DNA of 64,000 bases from Chitinophagaceae bacterium (lineage in GTDB: Bacteria > Bacteroidota > Bacteroidia > Chitinophagales > UBA10324), in assembly GCA_016717285.1 (NCBI GenBank), contig JADKFU010000004.1, forward strand, positions 868,001-932,000. Direction: 5' to 3'. A program made the translations under genes and the position numbers. Every line of letters begins with the position of its first letter. The first letter of the stretch is position 1. The notes beneath the pieces are model-generated. The model was not told where the DNA came from. It made no database searches and worked only from the letters and a program-made list of their open reading frames with translations. Shown in pieces: positions 43,322-52,794 of this stretch.

Positions 43322-45382
43322 TTACCAGATTCTCACCCTTAAACTATCCGGGCGGTACATTTTATCACCGGGCTGAATGTTGAAGGCAGTATAGAATTCA
43401 TCAATGTTTACAGGAGGTCCGTTTACACGAAGGAAGTTTGGAGCATGTACATCTGTTTTTACACGCACTGCCATTGCTTCATCACGTACCTGTCCATACC
43501 ATGAAAGTGCGAAGCCAATGAAGTAACGTTGAATGGGGGTAAAGCCGCCGATTTTTTCTCCTTTCTGATACTGTTCTGTTTTCTTGAAAGCATCAAGTCC
43601 CAGCAACATACCACCAAGATCAGCAATGTTTTCACCTTGTGTTGCATCGCCGTTTATATGAAGACTGTCGAGCACTACGTAGTCATTAAATTGTTTCACG
43701 ATCGTTCCTGTCCTGTCCAAAAACTTTGCACGGTCGTCCTTCGTCCACCATTCTACCAGGTTTCCTTTTTCATCAAATTGACTGCCCTGATCATCGAAGC
43801 CATGGGTGATTTCATGACCAATAGTGGAACCTGCTGCATAGCCATACATGATGGCATCATCCACACAAGAATCCGCCATGCCCGGAACGATAAATGCCGC
43901 AGCAGGCAATACAATCTCATTGTTGGATGGATTGTAATAGGCATTCCATGTTTGCGGTGTCATGTCCCATTCGGTGCGGTCAACCGGTTTGCCGAGTTTG
44001 GAAATCTCGTAATCATTAAACCATTTGGTGGCGCGGATCACATTTTCAGCATAAGAACTTTTGTCAATCGTGAGCGTGGAATAATCTCTCCACTTATCAG
44101 GATAACCAACCTTTTTCATCACTGTGCCCAACTTCTGTTGCGCTTTTTGTTTCGTGGCTTCACTCATCCAATCGAGCTTATTGATGCGTTCGCGGTAGGC
44201 CTCCAGCACATTGTCCACCATTTCATCGTAACGTGCTTTTACTTTAGGTGAATAGAAACGTTCCACATACAATTGACCAAGCATAAATCCCATCAGGTTT
44301 TCTTCTTCATCCAATACGCGTTTCCAGCGCGGACGTTGTTCTTTCGTTCCGTTTAAAACTGTTCCATAAAAACTGAAATTCTGTTGATCGAAAGGTTTGC
44401 TTAGTTTATCTGCATAGGTATTAATCAGGTTCCAGCGGAGATACGTTTTCCAGTTGTCAATGCTTTCTTTCTTCACCAGTTCTTCCGCACGTTTAAAAAA
44501 TTCGGGCTGTCCCACAATCACGGAATCAACAGATTTGATACCACCGGTTGCAAAGAGACTATTCCAATCAATTGATGGCGTCATTTTATTAAGGCCTGCT
44601 ACATCTGTCTTATTGTAGTTCTCATACGGATCGCGCAGGGCAGCAAGCTTGCGGGACTTTTCTGCCAAAGAAGTTTCCATGCGCATGATGTTGGCGGCAT
44701 TTTGTTTGGCAGTGGTTGTATCATCGCCCATCAGCACAAACATTTTTGCAATGTGCTTCACATATTCACTGCGGATATTTTTTGTTCTATTGTCACTATC
44801 GAAATAATAATCACGGTCAGGTAATCCTATTCCACCCTGCGATAAATGAAGAAACATCTTTTCGCTGTTTTTCTCATCCTGATAAATGTAGCTGTCGAAA
44901 AGCGCACTCACTCCAATTGATTGAAGATAACCGATTTCATTTACCACTGCGTTCACATCAGCAAGTGCATTTATGGTGGCGAGATGTGATGATAAAGGTT
45001 GAATGCCTTGTTGTTCAATAGCAGCAGTATCCATTCCTGTGTGCCAGAAGTCACCGATTTTTTGCCAGTTGGTACCTGCTTCCGCATTTTTCGAAGAAGC
45101 TTCTTCATTGATGTTTTTCATGCGGTCGTAATTCTCTTCATTCACTTTGCTCCAGATTCCCCATGAACGTTCGGAGGCGGGAACAGGATTGTTTTTCACC
45201 CATTTTCCCATGGAGAAATGAAAGAAGTCATCCTGCGGCCTTACGGTTGAATCGATGTAGGCATTCAGGAAAGTATCGAGGTTACAACCTGCTTCTGCAG
45301 TTGCTTTTGGTTGTTGATTGCAGGCAGTAAAAGTGATGAGGAATACACTGAAAAATGCAAGACAATGGAAGAGTTTGTTCAT
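43322..45382 (-). CDS. M13-family zinc metallopeptidase (PepO/neprilysin-like), lipoprotein
   Basis: Zinc endopeptidase of 686 residues anchored outside the cytoplasm. The ATG at 45382 gives a lipoprotein signal (MNKLFHCLAFFSVFLITFTAC); a longer reading adds 20 non-signal residues. The N-terminal M13 domain starts at DSTVRPQDDFFHFSMGKWV. The catalytic part holds IGHEITHGFDDQG (HEXXH zinc ligands), ENIADLGG (third ligand Glu and Asp) and a closing NEWY-like substrate region PNFLRVNGPPVNIDEFY. It cleaves small peptides in the periplasm or at the surface. It appears monocistronic. Confidence 0.93.
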   Translation of the reverse strand: MNKLFHCLAFFSVFLITFTACNQQPKATAEAGCNLDTFLNAYIDSTVRPQDDFFHFSMGKWVKNNPVPASERSWGIWSKVNEENYDRMKNINEEASSKNAEAGTNWQKIGDFWHTGMDTAAIEQQGIQPLSSHLATINALADVNAVVNEIGYLQSIGVSALFDSYIYQDEKNSEKMFLHLSQGGIGLPDRDYYFDSDNRTKNIRSEYVKHIAKMFVLMGDDTTTAKQNAANIMRMETSLAEKSRKLAALRDPYENYNKTDVAGLNKMTPSIDWNSLFATGGIKSVDSVIVGQPEFFKRAEELVKKESIDNWKTYLRWNLINTYADKLSKPFDQQNFSFYGTVLNGTKEQRPRWKRVLDEEENLMGFMLGQLYVERFYSPKVKARYDEMVDNVLEAYRERINKLDWMSEATKQKAQQKLGTVMKKVGYPDKWRDYSTLTIDKSSYAENVIRATKWFNDYEISKLGKPVDRTEWDMTPQTWNAYYNPSNNEIVLPAAAFIVPGMADSCVDDAIMYGYAAGSTIGHEITHGFDDQGSQFDEKGNLVEWWTKDDRAKFLDRTGTIVKQFNDYVVLDSLHINGDATQGENIADLGGMLLGLDAFKKTEQYQKGEKIGGFTPIQRYFIGFALSWYGQVRDEAMAVRVKTDVHAPNFLRVNGPPVNIDEFYTAFNIQPGDKMYRPDSLRVRIW

Positions 45383-45711
45383 GGAAATTAGAATTGAGTT
45401 TGAAAGTTTAAAAGGGTGAAAGGTGCGAAAAACGGATAGCAAGATCGAAAGTTTTAGACAAATAGCAGTAATGTCCGTACTAACCAGCGAATGACGAACT
45501 ATTAAAATACCTCTTAAGGCGATTATAACGATAGTAGATCAAAAAAAGAGTTGCTTGCAAAGTCGCAAAGCCCGCAATGAAATTACAGGTTATGGCTTTG
45601 CGAACTTTGCATTTTTCAAGAAAAAAATTATGCAACGAAAAAAGTTATTCGTCGGGACTGTCGGCGTTTTGTGCGAAAGAAGTACCATGTGCTTTTGAAG
45701 GAGAATCAGTT
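45383..45711. other. Intergenic region with an inverted repeat
   Basis: About 329 bases between the helicase gene end and the metallopeptidase start. Apart from the inverted repeat at 45556-45611, nothing is evident; the metallopeptidase promoter should be here. Confidence 0.5.
45556..45611. repeat. Long inverted repeat with GCAAAG units
   Basis: TGCAAAGTCGCAAAGCC (45556-45572) and GGCTTTGCGAACTTTGCA (45594-45611) are complementary over 17 pairs with one bulged base, around a 21-nt loop. The arms contain repeated GCAAAG. It looks like a mobile palindromic element; its T tracts are too weak for a typical terminator. Confidence 0.7.
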
Positions 45712-48246
45712 TCAGCTTGCAGTCGCATTTTTGGCTTCTTCTCTTTGTAGTGCAGCAATCACAAAACGTATTTCAGCATAGCTCACGTCATCTCCAAGCA
45801 ATGGTTTAATAGTTGAAAGTCCCCCGCCATCAGCACTTTGAACAGCTGCTTTGATCAGTTCCATTTTTTCGTTTGAGATCAAACGAAACACATCCAATTC
45901 GCCGGTCTTTACAAAATGCGTGAGGTGCGCTTCAATAGTGCCCACTGTTAAATCGCGCAATGCAGCAATCTCAGCAGTGGTTTTTCCTGACTGGAAGAGT
46001 TGAAAGCTTTGGAGTTGACTGTTCACGCCATCCTTTTGTGAACGACTGCCTCCTGCATTTTTTATTTTGCCGGCCGACATCCGTTTTGCTCTTTTTTGAT
46101 CTTCAGCCCGCAGGTGAATTCTTCCTTCCAATTGATGTTCCTCAGAAAAATTTTTCACGATTTGCAGAAAGGAGTCTCCATATTTATTCAGCGTAAAATC
46201 TCCCATGCCTTTAATCATTGCCATCTCATTTAACGATTGTGGAAGATAAGTTGTCATCTCCTTTATTGTTGCATCGTTACAAATACGATAAGGGTGTAGA
46301 TTTTCTTCCTTTGAAAATTTTGATCTGAGTGCTTTCAACTGCTCCATCAACAAGGAAGAAATTTCTGAAGCTGAATTTTCATCGGAAGATCCATCATACG
46401 CATGCTGATAAAATGAAGTTTCTTTTTTCCTTTCTTTGAAACGATAGCGCAATGCGAAATTTTCAAAGAAGTCAATCACCTCTTTCATATCCTTCAAAAC
46501 CTTCCTCACTTTTTGCATCTTTTGAATGGAAGAGTTGAGCTGCTCCAATGGCGCGATTATCTTCTCATCCATCTCTTTTCCGAAATAGTTTTTTCCCTTT
46601 TCTACTCTTTCCTTCAATTGTGTATTAACCTGTTCCGTTAAACCTTCAGCGGTCATACTTTTTACCTGTGCCTGAAATTTCTGAGCTACTTCCAGCATTT
46701 CAAGAATAGAAGCATGAATGGACTGAAAGCCGGAAATAATTTTTTCCTTGTCTTCCAGCTTCCGAAGTAACATGTATTCCGTAAACCATTGAATTTTTTC
46801 TGCCAGTGGCTGAAGATTAAAAAGCGCCATGGTGGTTTTTACTGCATAGATTTCTTTTTCTGTGGCCAGTGAAGTTTGCAATTTTTCCACATCAGGTTGC
46901 ATCATCATGTATGCAACAATGGCTTCATCGGTTTTAATAACTTCTCTGCGAATAGGAGAGCGAAGCACCATTCCTTCAAGGGATACACAACGGCTCAGGG
47001 CAACATATACTTGTCCTGCAGCAAAAGCGGAACCGGCATCTATCACCGCTCTTTGAAAAGTAAGTCCCTGGCTTTTGTGAATGGTAACAGCCCACGCAAG
47101 ACGAATGGGATATTGCGTGAAGGATCCAAGTTCTTCTTCCTCAATTTTATTTTCCGACTCTTTAAAACTATAGCGGATATTGCGCCATGTTTCTTTCTGA
47201 ACTTTGATGGTTTCATTGGTTTCCGGAAAGCTCACTTTCAGGTATTCTTCTTCCCCATCGTGTTCTATTTTTTCAAGCACACCGATTTTTCCATTGAAGT
47301 ATTTTTTTTCTTTCACATCATTTTTGATGAACATGATCTGAGCACCAGTCTTAAGCACGAGAGCATGTTCCACCGGAAAAACACGTTCGGGAAATTCGCC
47401 GGTTAGTATTGCTTTTGCAGTAAATTCTTTTCCGGGTAATCTTCTTAACTCACTGCTATTGATTTCATCGGCTTTATAGTTATGAGTGGTAAGGGTGATG
47501 AAATGATCTTTGGGATCAGGTTTGAAATTGGGTTGATACAATTGATGCAACCGCTGAAGATCTTCGTCACGCACTTCATTGTTTCGAACCCTGTTGAGCA
47601 GGTGAATGAATACTTCATCACTCTGCCGGTACACTTTTTTCAATTCAATGCACAATGGATTGGCCTGCTTCATCACCTGCGCCGAAAAGAAAAACGGTGT
47701 TGCATAATAGTCCTTCAGCAACAGCCAATCCTGTTCGTTGGCTACCGGAGGCAACTGGTACAAGTCGCCGATAAAAAGTAGCTGCACTCCACCGAATGGT
47801 TCAAATTGATTTTTGCGGACATGCCGCAACAGAATGTCCATTGCATCAAGCCAGTCGCAGCGCAACATGCTTACTTCGTCAATCACCAGTAATTCGAGAT
47901 TGCGCATGAGCTCCATTTTCTCAACACTGTAGCGCAGGTTACGGAGCAGGTGATGTTTATCGGTTACCTGTTGTTGCGATTGAAATGATCCGCGGAAAGA
48001 TCCGGGAAGGAAGCAACCCATCGGCAACTGGAAAAAGGAATGCATCGTAACACCTCCTGCATTGATGGCTGCTACGCCGGTTGGCGCAATCACCACCATT
48101 TTTTTACCGCTGGTTTCTTTGATGTGTTTTAAGAAAGTGGTTTTGCCGGTGCCTGCTTTTCCGGTAAGAAAAATGTGCTGGCCTGTGTGCTGAATGAAAT
48201 CAGCCGTGATGGTAAATTGATTAGGGACTTCTGTTTCGTTTGTCAT
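45712..48246 (-). CDS. Pif1-like helicase with HRDC and C-terminal HTH domains
   Basis: SF1 helicase of 844 residues. The P-loop is FLTGKAGTGKTTFLK (around residue 29), followed by IAPTGVAAINAGGVTMHSFF and LELLVIDEVSMLRCDWLDAM (motif II). TIHKSQGLTFQRAVIDAG and VYVALSRCVSLEGMVL are the late motifs. Beyond residue 600 lies an HRDC-like domain (LNEMAMIKGMGDFTLNKYGD) and a C-terminal helix-turn-helix (GKTTAEIAALRDLTVGTIEA). This order is known in RecQ/Pif1 hybrids of Bacteroidota. It should act in DNA repair or fork restart. The ATG at 48246 was preferred over one 11 codons upstream. Confidence 0.9.
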   Translation of the reverse strand: MTNETEVPNQFTITADFIQHTGQHIFLTGKAGTGKTTFLKHIKETSGKKMVVIAPTGVAAINAGGVTMHSFFQLPMGCFLPGSFRGSFQSQQQVTDKHHLLRNLRYSVEKMELMRNLELLVIDEVSMLRCDWLDAMDILLRHVRKNQFEPFGGVQLLFIGDLYQLPPVANEQDWLLLKDYYATPFFFSAQVMKQANPLCIELKKVYRQSDEVFIHLLNRVRNNEVRDEDLQRLHQLYQPNFKPDPKDHFITLTTHNYKADEINSSELRRLPGKEFTAKAILTGEFPERVFPVEHALVLKTGAQIMFIKNDVKEKKYFNGKIGVLEKIEHDGEEEYLKVSFPETNETIKVQKETWRNIRYSFKESENKIEEEELGSFTQYPIRLAWAVTIHKSQGLTFQRAVIDAGSAFAAGQVYVALSRCVSLEGMVLRSPIRREVIKTDEAIVAYMMMQPDVEKLQTSLATEKEIYAVKTTMALFNLQPLAEKIQWFTEYMLLRKLEDKEKIISGFQSIHASILEMLEVAQKFQAQVKSMTAEGLTEQVNTQLKERVEKGKNYFGKEMDEKIIAPLEQLNSSIQKMQKVRKVLKDMKEVIDFFENFALRYRFKERKKETSFYQHAYDGSSDENSASEISSLLMEQLKALRSKFSKEENLHPYRICNDATIKEMTTYLPQSLNEMAMIKGMGDFTLNKYGDSFLQIVKNFSEEHQLEGRIHLRAEDQKRAKRMSAGKIKNAGGSRSQKDGVNSQLQSFQLFQSGKTTAEIAALRDLTVGTIEAHLTHFVKTGELDVFRLISNEKMELIKAAVQSADGGGLSTIKPLLGDDVSYAEIRFVIAALQREEAKNATAS

Positions 48247-48340
48247 GGATATAGATTTATAGAATAAATAATGAAACACAAGATATAGAACAGGGAGAAC
48301 TTTTCAATAAATTTTTCATGGAAACTTTGATGCGGCCATT

Positions 48341-48373
48341 CAAAAAAAGGAAACCGGATTTGAAATTCCGGTT
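48341..48373 (-). terminator. Terminator downstream of lutB
   Basis: AACCGGA and TCCGGTT pair around an 8-nt loop. On the minus strand the hairpin is followed by CCTTTTTTT. It lies 75 bases beyond the lutB stop, after a second hairpin at 48381-48415, and would end the lutB transcript. Confidence 0.6.
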
Positions 48374-48380
48374 ATCTAAA

Positions 48381-48415
48381 CACCTTTTTCAAAGTTAAAA
48401 ACTTTGTAAAAGGTG
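48381..48415 (-). repeat. Hairpin between lutB and its terminator
   Basis: CACCTTTTTCAAAGT and ACTTTGTAAAAGGTG can pair over 14 of 15 positions around a 5-nt loop. No strong T tract follows, so it is more likely a transcript-stabilising hairpin than the terminator. Confidence 0.55.
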
Positions 48416-48447
48416 AGTCCTGAAATTAACTTTCACGATAGTGCTAA

Positions 48448-49830
48448 TTACTTCGAATGATACTTCTCCTTCCATAGCTGATTAAATGACTTCGGTGCTA
48501 CCTGCATCATTTCGCGATGTGTGCCCCATGATTTTGCGAAAAGGAATTTGAGCATGAAATTTTTCATGCGTTCGCCACCGGTATTCATCAGCTTGCGGTT
48601 CATCATAGCACGTTTCCATACGAACCAACCAAACTTTTCCGACCGTTTAAAGTCACCTTGTTTCACGGCATCGCGGCGGTTAAATACCAGGAGGTTGTGG
48701 AGATTGATTTTCATCGGACACACTTCTGTGCAATTACCACAAAGTGAAGAAGCATAGCTCAGGTGCTTGAATTGTTCCATGCCTTTAAAGTGTGGCGTAA
48801 TCACGGAACCAATCGGTCCGCTGTAAGTGGTTTCATAAGCGAATCCACCAATGTTTTTATAGACAGGACAAGCATTCAGACAAGCACCGCACCGAATGCA
48901 ATACAATGCTTCGCGCTGTTCGGCTTCAGCAAGCAATGTGCTTCTGCCGTTGTCCATTAAGATCACAATCATTTCTTCCGGTCCATCCACTTCATTTTCC
49001 TGGCGAGGGCCTGTGATGATGGTGTTGTAAACAGTGAGTTGCTGTCCGGTTCCAAAGGTGGAAAGTAATGGAAGAAACAGGGGAAGATCGCTGTAGGAAG
49101 GAATTACTTTTTCAATACCAACCAATACAATGTGCACTTTCGGGAAAGTCATGGTGAGACGTGCATTGCCTTCGTTTTCTGTTACGAGCACAGCACCGAG
49201 ATCCGGCAAAATAAAATTGGCACCTGTGATGCCAACATCAGCCGTGGTATATTTTTGACGAAGTGTTTTGCGGGCCACCATCGTCAGTTCCTCGGGTGTA
49301 GAATTGAGTGGCGTTCCGAGGTGTTTGTTAAATACTTTGGCCACATCCTCTTTCGATTTGTGCATCGCTGGTGTCACGATGTGAAAGGGTGGTTCGCCAT
49401 CGAGTTGCTGAATGTATTCACCCAAATCTGTTTCCACCACTTCCACGTTCATCTTTTCAAGAAACTCATTGAGGTGTACTTCCTCGGTGGTCATAGATTT
49501 TGACTTCACCACCGATTTTGCATTCACGCGTTTCATTACCGATTCAATCTCTGCCAATGCTTCCTCTTTATTTTCTGCCCACACTACACGTGCACCGCGT
49601 TTGGTGATGTTCGATTCAAATTCAAGCAGGTATTTATCGAGGTTGGCAATAGCTTTCCATTTCAGGTTTTTGCTACGTTGCCTGGCAAGTTCGAGATCTG
49701 AAAATTGTGTCTTCCCGTTTATTACAGCCGCATCGTACTTACCGATATTATGATTGAGCTTACGGTGCAGTTCTTTATCAGCTGCTGTTTTATGTGCATG
49801 ATCAAAAAAAGATGCAACAGTGTTTGACAT
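48448..49830 (-). CDS. lutB: LutB/LldF-family L-lactate oxidation iron-sulfur protein
   Basis: Protein of 460 residues in the LutABC-type lactate dehydrogenase system, which passes electrons from lactate to the quinone pool. Residues 60-300 form the LUD-type domain. Two [4Fe-4S] sites follow: YCIRCGACLNACPVY at about 310 and LCGNCTEVCPMKI at about 363. The C-terminal segment (LMNTGGERMKNFML) is family-typical. LutA and LutC are not next to it here, so the complex subunits are encoded elsewhere or one has been replaced. A hairpin terminator follows. Confidence 0.93.
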   Translation of the reverse strand: MSNTVASFFDHAHKTAADKELHRKLNHNIGKYDAAVINGKTQFSDLELARQRSKNLKWKAIANLDKYLLEFESNITKRGARVVWAENKEEALAEIESVMKRVNAKSVVKSKSMTTEEVHLNEFLEKMNVEVVETDLGEYIQQLDGEPPFHIVTPAMHKSKEDVAKVFNKHLGTPLNSTPEELTMVARKTLRQKYTTADVGITGANFILPDLGAVLVTENEGNARLTMTFPKVHIVLVGIEKVIPSYSDLPLFLPLLSTFGTGQQLTVYNTIITGPRQENEVDGPEEMIVILMDNGRSTLLAEAEQREALYCIRCGACLNACPVYKNIGGFAYETTYSGPIGSVITPHFKGMEQFKHLSYASSLCGNCTEVCPMKINLHNLLVFNRRDAVKQGDFKRSEKFGWFVWKRAMMNRKLMNTGGERMKNFMLKFLFAKSWGTHREMMQVAPKSFNQLWKEKYHSK

Positions 49831-50207
49831 ATCAAATCGTTAAAGTGTAAACGGAAATTCTCCCAATGTTGACTGTATTATTGCCGTATTAACGCGTGCA
49901 AAAATAGTAACAAAAGAATTAGACAGGGATTAGTGTTATCAACGGTTTGAACTTAATAAGTACAGTGAAGAGAAGCATTATTCAGAAAATCAATTTAATG
50001 GATTTAATGATCAACCGGAGAAATATTCCCTGAATAATTTGACTGAGTTGGAGATTTAGCCACGTAAATTCATGCGCATAATTTCAGGCAATCACTATTT
50101 TACTTGTCTATATATTCAACCCGTTTGCCGAATTATCTTTTTTGCCCAATCAAATATTGCTTAATTTACTAAGCACATTGATTTGCTTCCTGTCAAAATA
50201 ATTTTTC
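49831..50207. other. Divergent intergenic region between lutB and the propeller gene
   Basis: About 377 bases with no gene I can support. It must hold the promoters of both flanking genes, but I could not assign a convincing Bacteroidota TANNTTTG/TTG pair. Confidence 0.45.
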
Positions 50208-52748
50208 ATGAAACCTGTAGTGACGCTATTGTCAGTTATTCTTTTTTGTACACCGTTTTTCTTCATAAAAGGAAACAAGGCCCGGATACACCATTCAAAA
50301 GAAATAAATACTTACCAGGAAGCGGAATCAGAAGCTTACGATGCGCTCAATTTTTTGTCAACCATGAATGCATTTCCCAATGACGATATTCCGAAAGATG
50401 GTTATGCAAAAGCCTGGGTTAAACACAATGAACTGCTTTCAATAACCACAGCAATGAATCAGCGAAGCGGTTGGGAAAGCATTGGACCTGACAACATCGG
50501 TGGCAGAACTATCAGCATTGCCATTGATCCGGCGGACACTGCAGTGATTTGGCTTGGATCAGCAGGAGGAGGATTGTGGAAATCTGAGACCGGTGGAATG
50601 GGTGCCGGTGCGTGGCAATATATTCCAACCGGATATCCTGTGCTTGGTGTGGGTGCTATTGCCATCAATCCCAAAAATCACAACGAGATTTTTATTGGCA
50701 CCGGTGAAACGTATGCTCAAGGTGTTTCCACCAACGGACTGATTGACCGAACCCAACGCGGATCATTTGGTATTGGCATTTTGAAATCATTGGATGGCGG
50801 CGTTAGCTGGAGTATGTCGCTTGATTGGACGTATCAGCAAAACAGGGGAGTATGGGACGTTGTTTTCAATCCCAATCATCCTGATACAATTATCGCCGCC
50901 ACCACCGAAGGTATTTTCAGAACGGAAGACGGTGGAATAAACTGGAGCGAGGTGCTTGGCAAAAAAATGGTGATGGATTTACAAATGAACATGACCGATC
51001 CCAACATCATTTTTGCCGGTGTTGGAAATGAAGACAGTGAAGATAAAGGCATTTATAAATCAGTTGATGGTGGCATTACCTGGTTGTTGCAAACCGGCAA
51101 TGGACTGCCATTAACCTATGATCAGGATGGAAGAATTACACTCGCTGCATATCCCGGAGATTATAATACGGTGTTGGCTCTGATTGCAAACCGTTATTCT
51201 ACAGCCGGCATCTACCGCACTTCAAACAGTGGCCTCACCTGGACCGCATTGGGCGTTGATGAAATCGTTAGTTATCAGGGCTGGTATGCAAAAGGGCTGA
51301 TGATTAAATCGGATGACCCTACAAAGGTGCTTGCAGGAGGTGTGAATGTTTTTAAATCAACTGATTCCGGCAATGGTTTTTTTCAAACATCAAATATTTT
51401 TTATGATGATGATTATGTTCATTCAGATATACATGATATCATCTGCAACCCACTTGATCCTAAGAAAGTATATGTGATCACGGACGGAGGAATGTTCCGG
51501 TCCTATGATTTTGGATTTACGTATGCTGAATGCACAGAAGGTTATGTAACGAGTCAGCATTACATCGGTTCCATCTCTGCCACAGATCCTGCTGTTGGCT
51601 TGTCGGGATTGCAGGATAATTATACCATTAAGTATGATGGCACCAATTCCTGGATTCCGGTAATTGGCGGCGATGGTTGTTACAATGCTATTGATCCGAC
51701 ATCTGATTATGTGCAGTATGGCTGTTATCAATACCTGAATATTTACAAATCTGATGACCAGGGAAATTTCTTCAACAATATTTATTTTGCCAACTCCAAT
51801 CCTTATGGTGGAAATCCTGCCGCTTTTCTTGCGCCGCTTGTCATGTCGCAATCAGATCCGTTTACATTGTATGCAGGAACTACAACCTTGCTGAAAACCA
51901 GCGACGGTAATTTGTTTGAAGAAGTGCAACCGAATCCAATCGACAACGGTAACTATGTTTTATCTGTTGGAGTTTCAGCTACCAGTGATGACACCGTCTA
52001 TTTTGCCACTGCACCGTCGGATGATTTTTCCATGCACGTTTTCCGGAGTTTTGATGGCGGATTTTCGAAGTCAGATATCAGCACCGGGTTGCCCAACCGT
52101 TATCCGCGAAGAATTACTGTGAATCCTTCCAATAGCAAAGAAGTTTATGTGGTATTCAGCGGTTTTGGAACAGGTCATATTTTTAAATCAACGGATGCAG
52201 GAGACAACTGGACGGACATCAGCACGGCATTGCCCGATCTGCCGTTTCATTGTCTTGCTGTTGATCCTTTGCAGGGGAAAAATATTTATGCAGGCTGTGA
52301 TTTTACAGTGTATGCTTCTTATGATGGTGGTGCAAACTGGTTTTCATTTGCAGAAGCATTGCCGGAAGCGGTGATGGTTTTTGATCTCGTTGTCTCTCCA
52401 TCAGACCGCAAGCTGATAGCATTTACACATGGACATGGAGTTTACAGAACTGATTTAATGGATATCAATATTTCTGTTGCTGATGTGATGGCTGCCACAC
52501 TTCAGTTAAATGTTTCTCCAAATCCTGCAAGTGAACTGGCCACCGTAAAATGGAACGGAAATTTAACCGCAGAAACAACGGTTAAAATGTTAGACCTTAA
52601 AGGAAATATTGTTTTGGAAAAAACAATAAAAGCAACTTCAACTCAACAAGTTCAACTGCCACTTTCGTCTTTAGCGAATGGAACTTATCTTTTAGTATTG
52701 GAAGGAAATGGTTTTCGTAAGGCGAAGAAACTGGTAGTGATGCATTGA
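50208..52748 (+). CDS. T9SS-secreted sortilin-like/BNR-repeat protein
   Basis: Secreted protein of 846 residues with an N-terminal signal peptide. From about residue 90 it holds repeated Asp-box motifs of the S-X-D-X-G-X-X-W type: SLDGGVSWS, TEDGGINWS, SVDGGITWL, TSNSGLTWT, STDAGDNWT and SYDGGANWF are clear. They indicate two beta-propellers like those in VPS10/sortilin or exo-alpha-sialidase relatives. The Asp residues here give no obvious sialidase arginine triad. The C-terminus (LNVSPNPASELATVKW, then ANGTYLLVLEG) is a type A T9SS sorting domain. Its target is unknown. Confidence 0.88.
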   Translation: MKPVVTLLSVILFCTPFFFIKGNKARIHHSKEINTYQEAESEAYDALNFLSTMNAFPNDDIPKDGYAKAWVKHNELLSITTAMNQRSGWESIGPDNIGGRTISIAIDPADTAVIWLGSAGGGLWKSETGGMGAGAWQYIPTGYPVLGVGAIAINPKNHNEIFIGTGETYAQGVSTNGLIDRTQRGSFGIGILKSLDGGVSWSMSLDWTYQQNRGVWDVVFNPNHPDTIIAATTEGIFRTEDGGINWSEVLGKKMVMDLQMNMTDPNIIFAGVGNEDSEDKGIYKSVDGGITWLLQTGNGLPLTYDQDGRITLAAYPGDYNTVLALIANRYSTAGIYRTSNSGLTWTALGVDEIVSYQGWYAKGLMIKSDDPTKVLAGGVNVFKSTDSGNGFFQTSNIFYDDDYVHSDIHDIICNPLDPKKVYVITDGGMFRSYDFGFTYAECTEGYVTSQHYIGSISATDPAVGLSGLQDNYTIKYDGTNSWIPVIGGDGCYNAIDPTSDYVQYGCYQYLNIYKSDDQGNFFNNIYFANSNPYGGNPAAFLAPLVMSQSDPFTLYAGTTTLLKTSDGNLFEEVQPNPIDNGNYVLSVGVSATSDDTVYFATAPSDDFSMHVFRSFDGGFSKSDISTGLPNRYPRRITVNPSNSKEVYVVFSGFGTGHIFKSTDAGDNWTDISTALPDLPFHCLAVDPLQGKNIYAGCDFTVYASYDGGANWFSFAEALPEAVMVFDLVVSPSDRKLIAFTHGHGVYRTDLMDINISVADVMAATLQLNVSPNPASELATVKWNGNLTAETTVKMLDLKGNIVLEKTIKATSTQQVQLPLSSLANGTYLLVLEGNGFRKAKKLVVMH

Positions 52749-52794
52749 AGGCTTCGTAATTACTGCAAGTCTTAATAGTCGGATTACTGCAATG

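Noticed and set aside
47482..47781. Plus-strand frame opposite the helicase gene
   Set aside because: Mirror frame inside a conserved helicase motif region.
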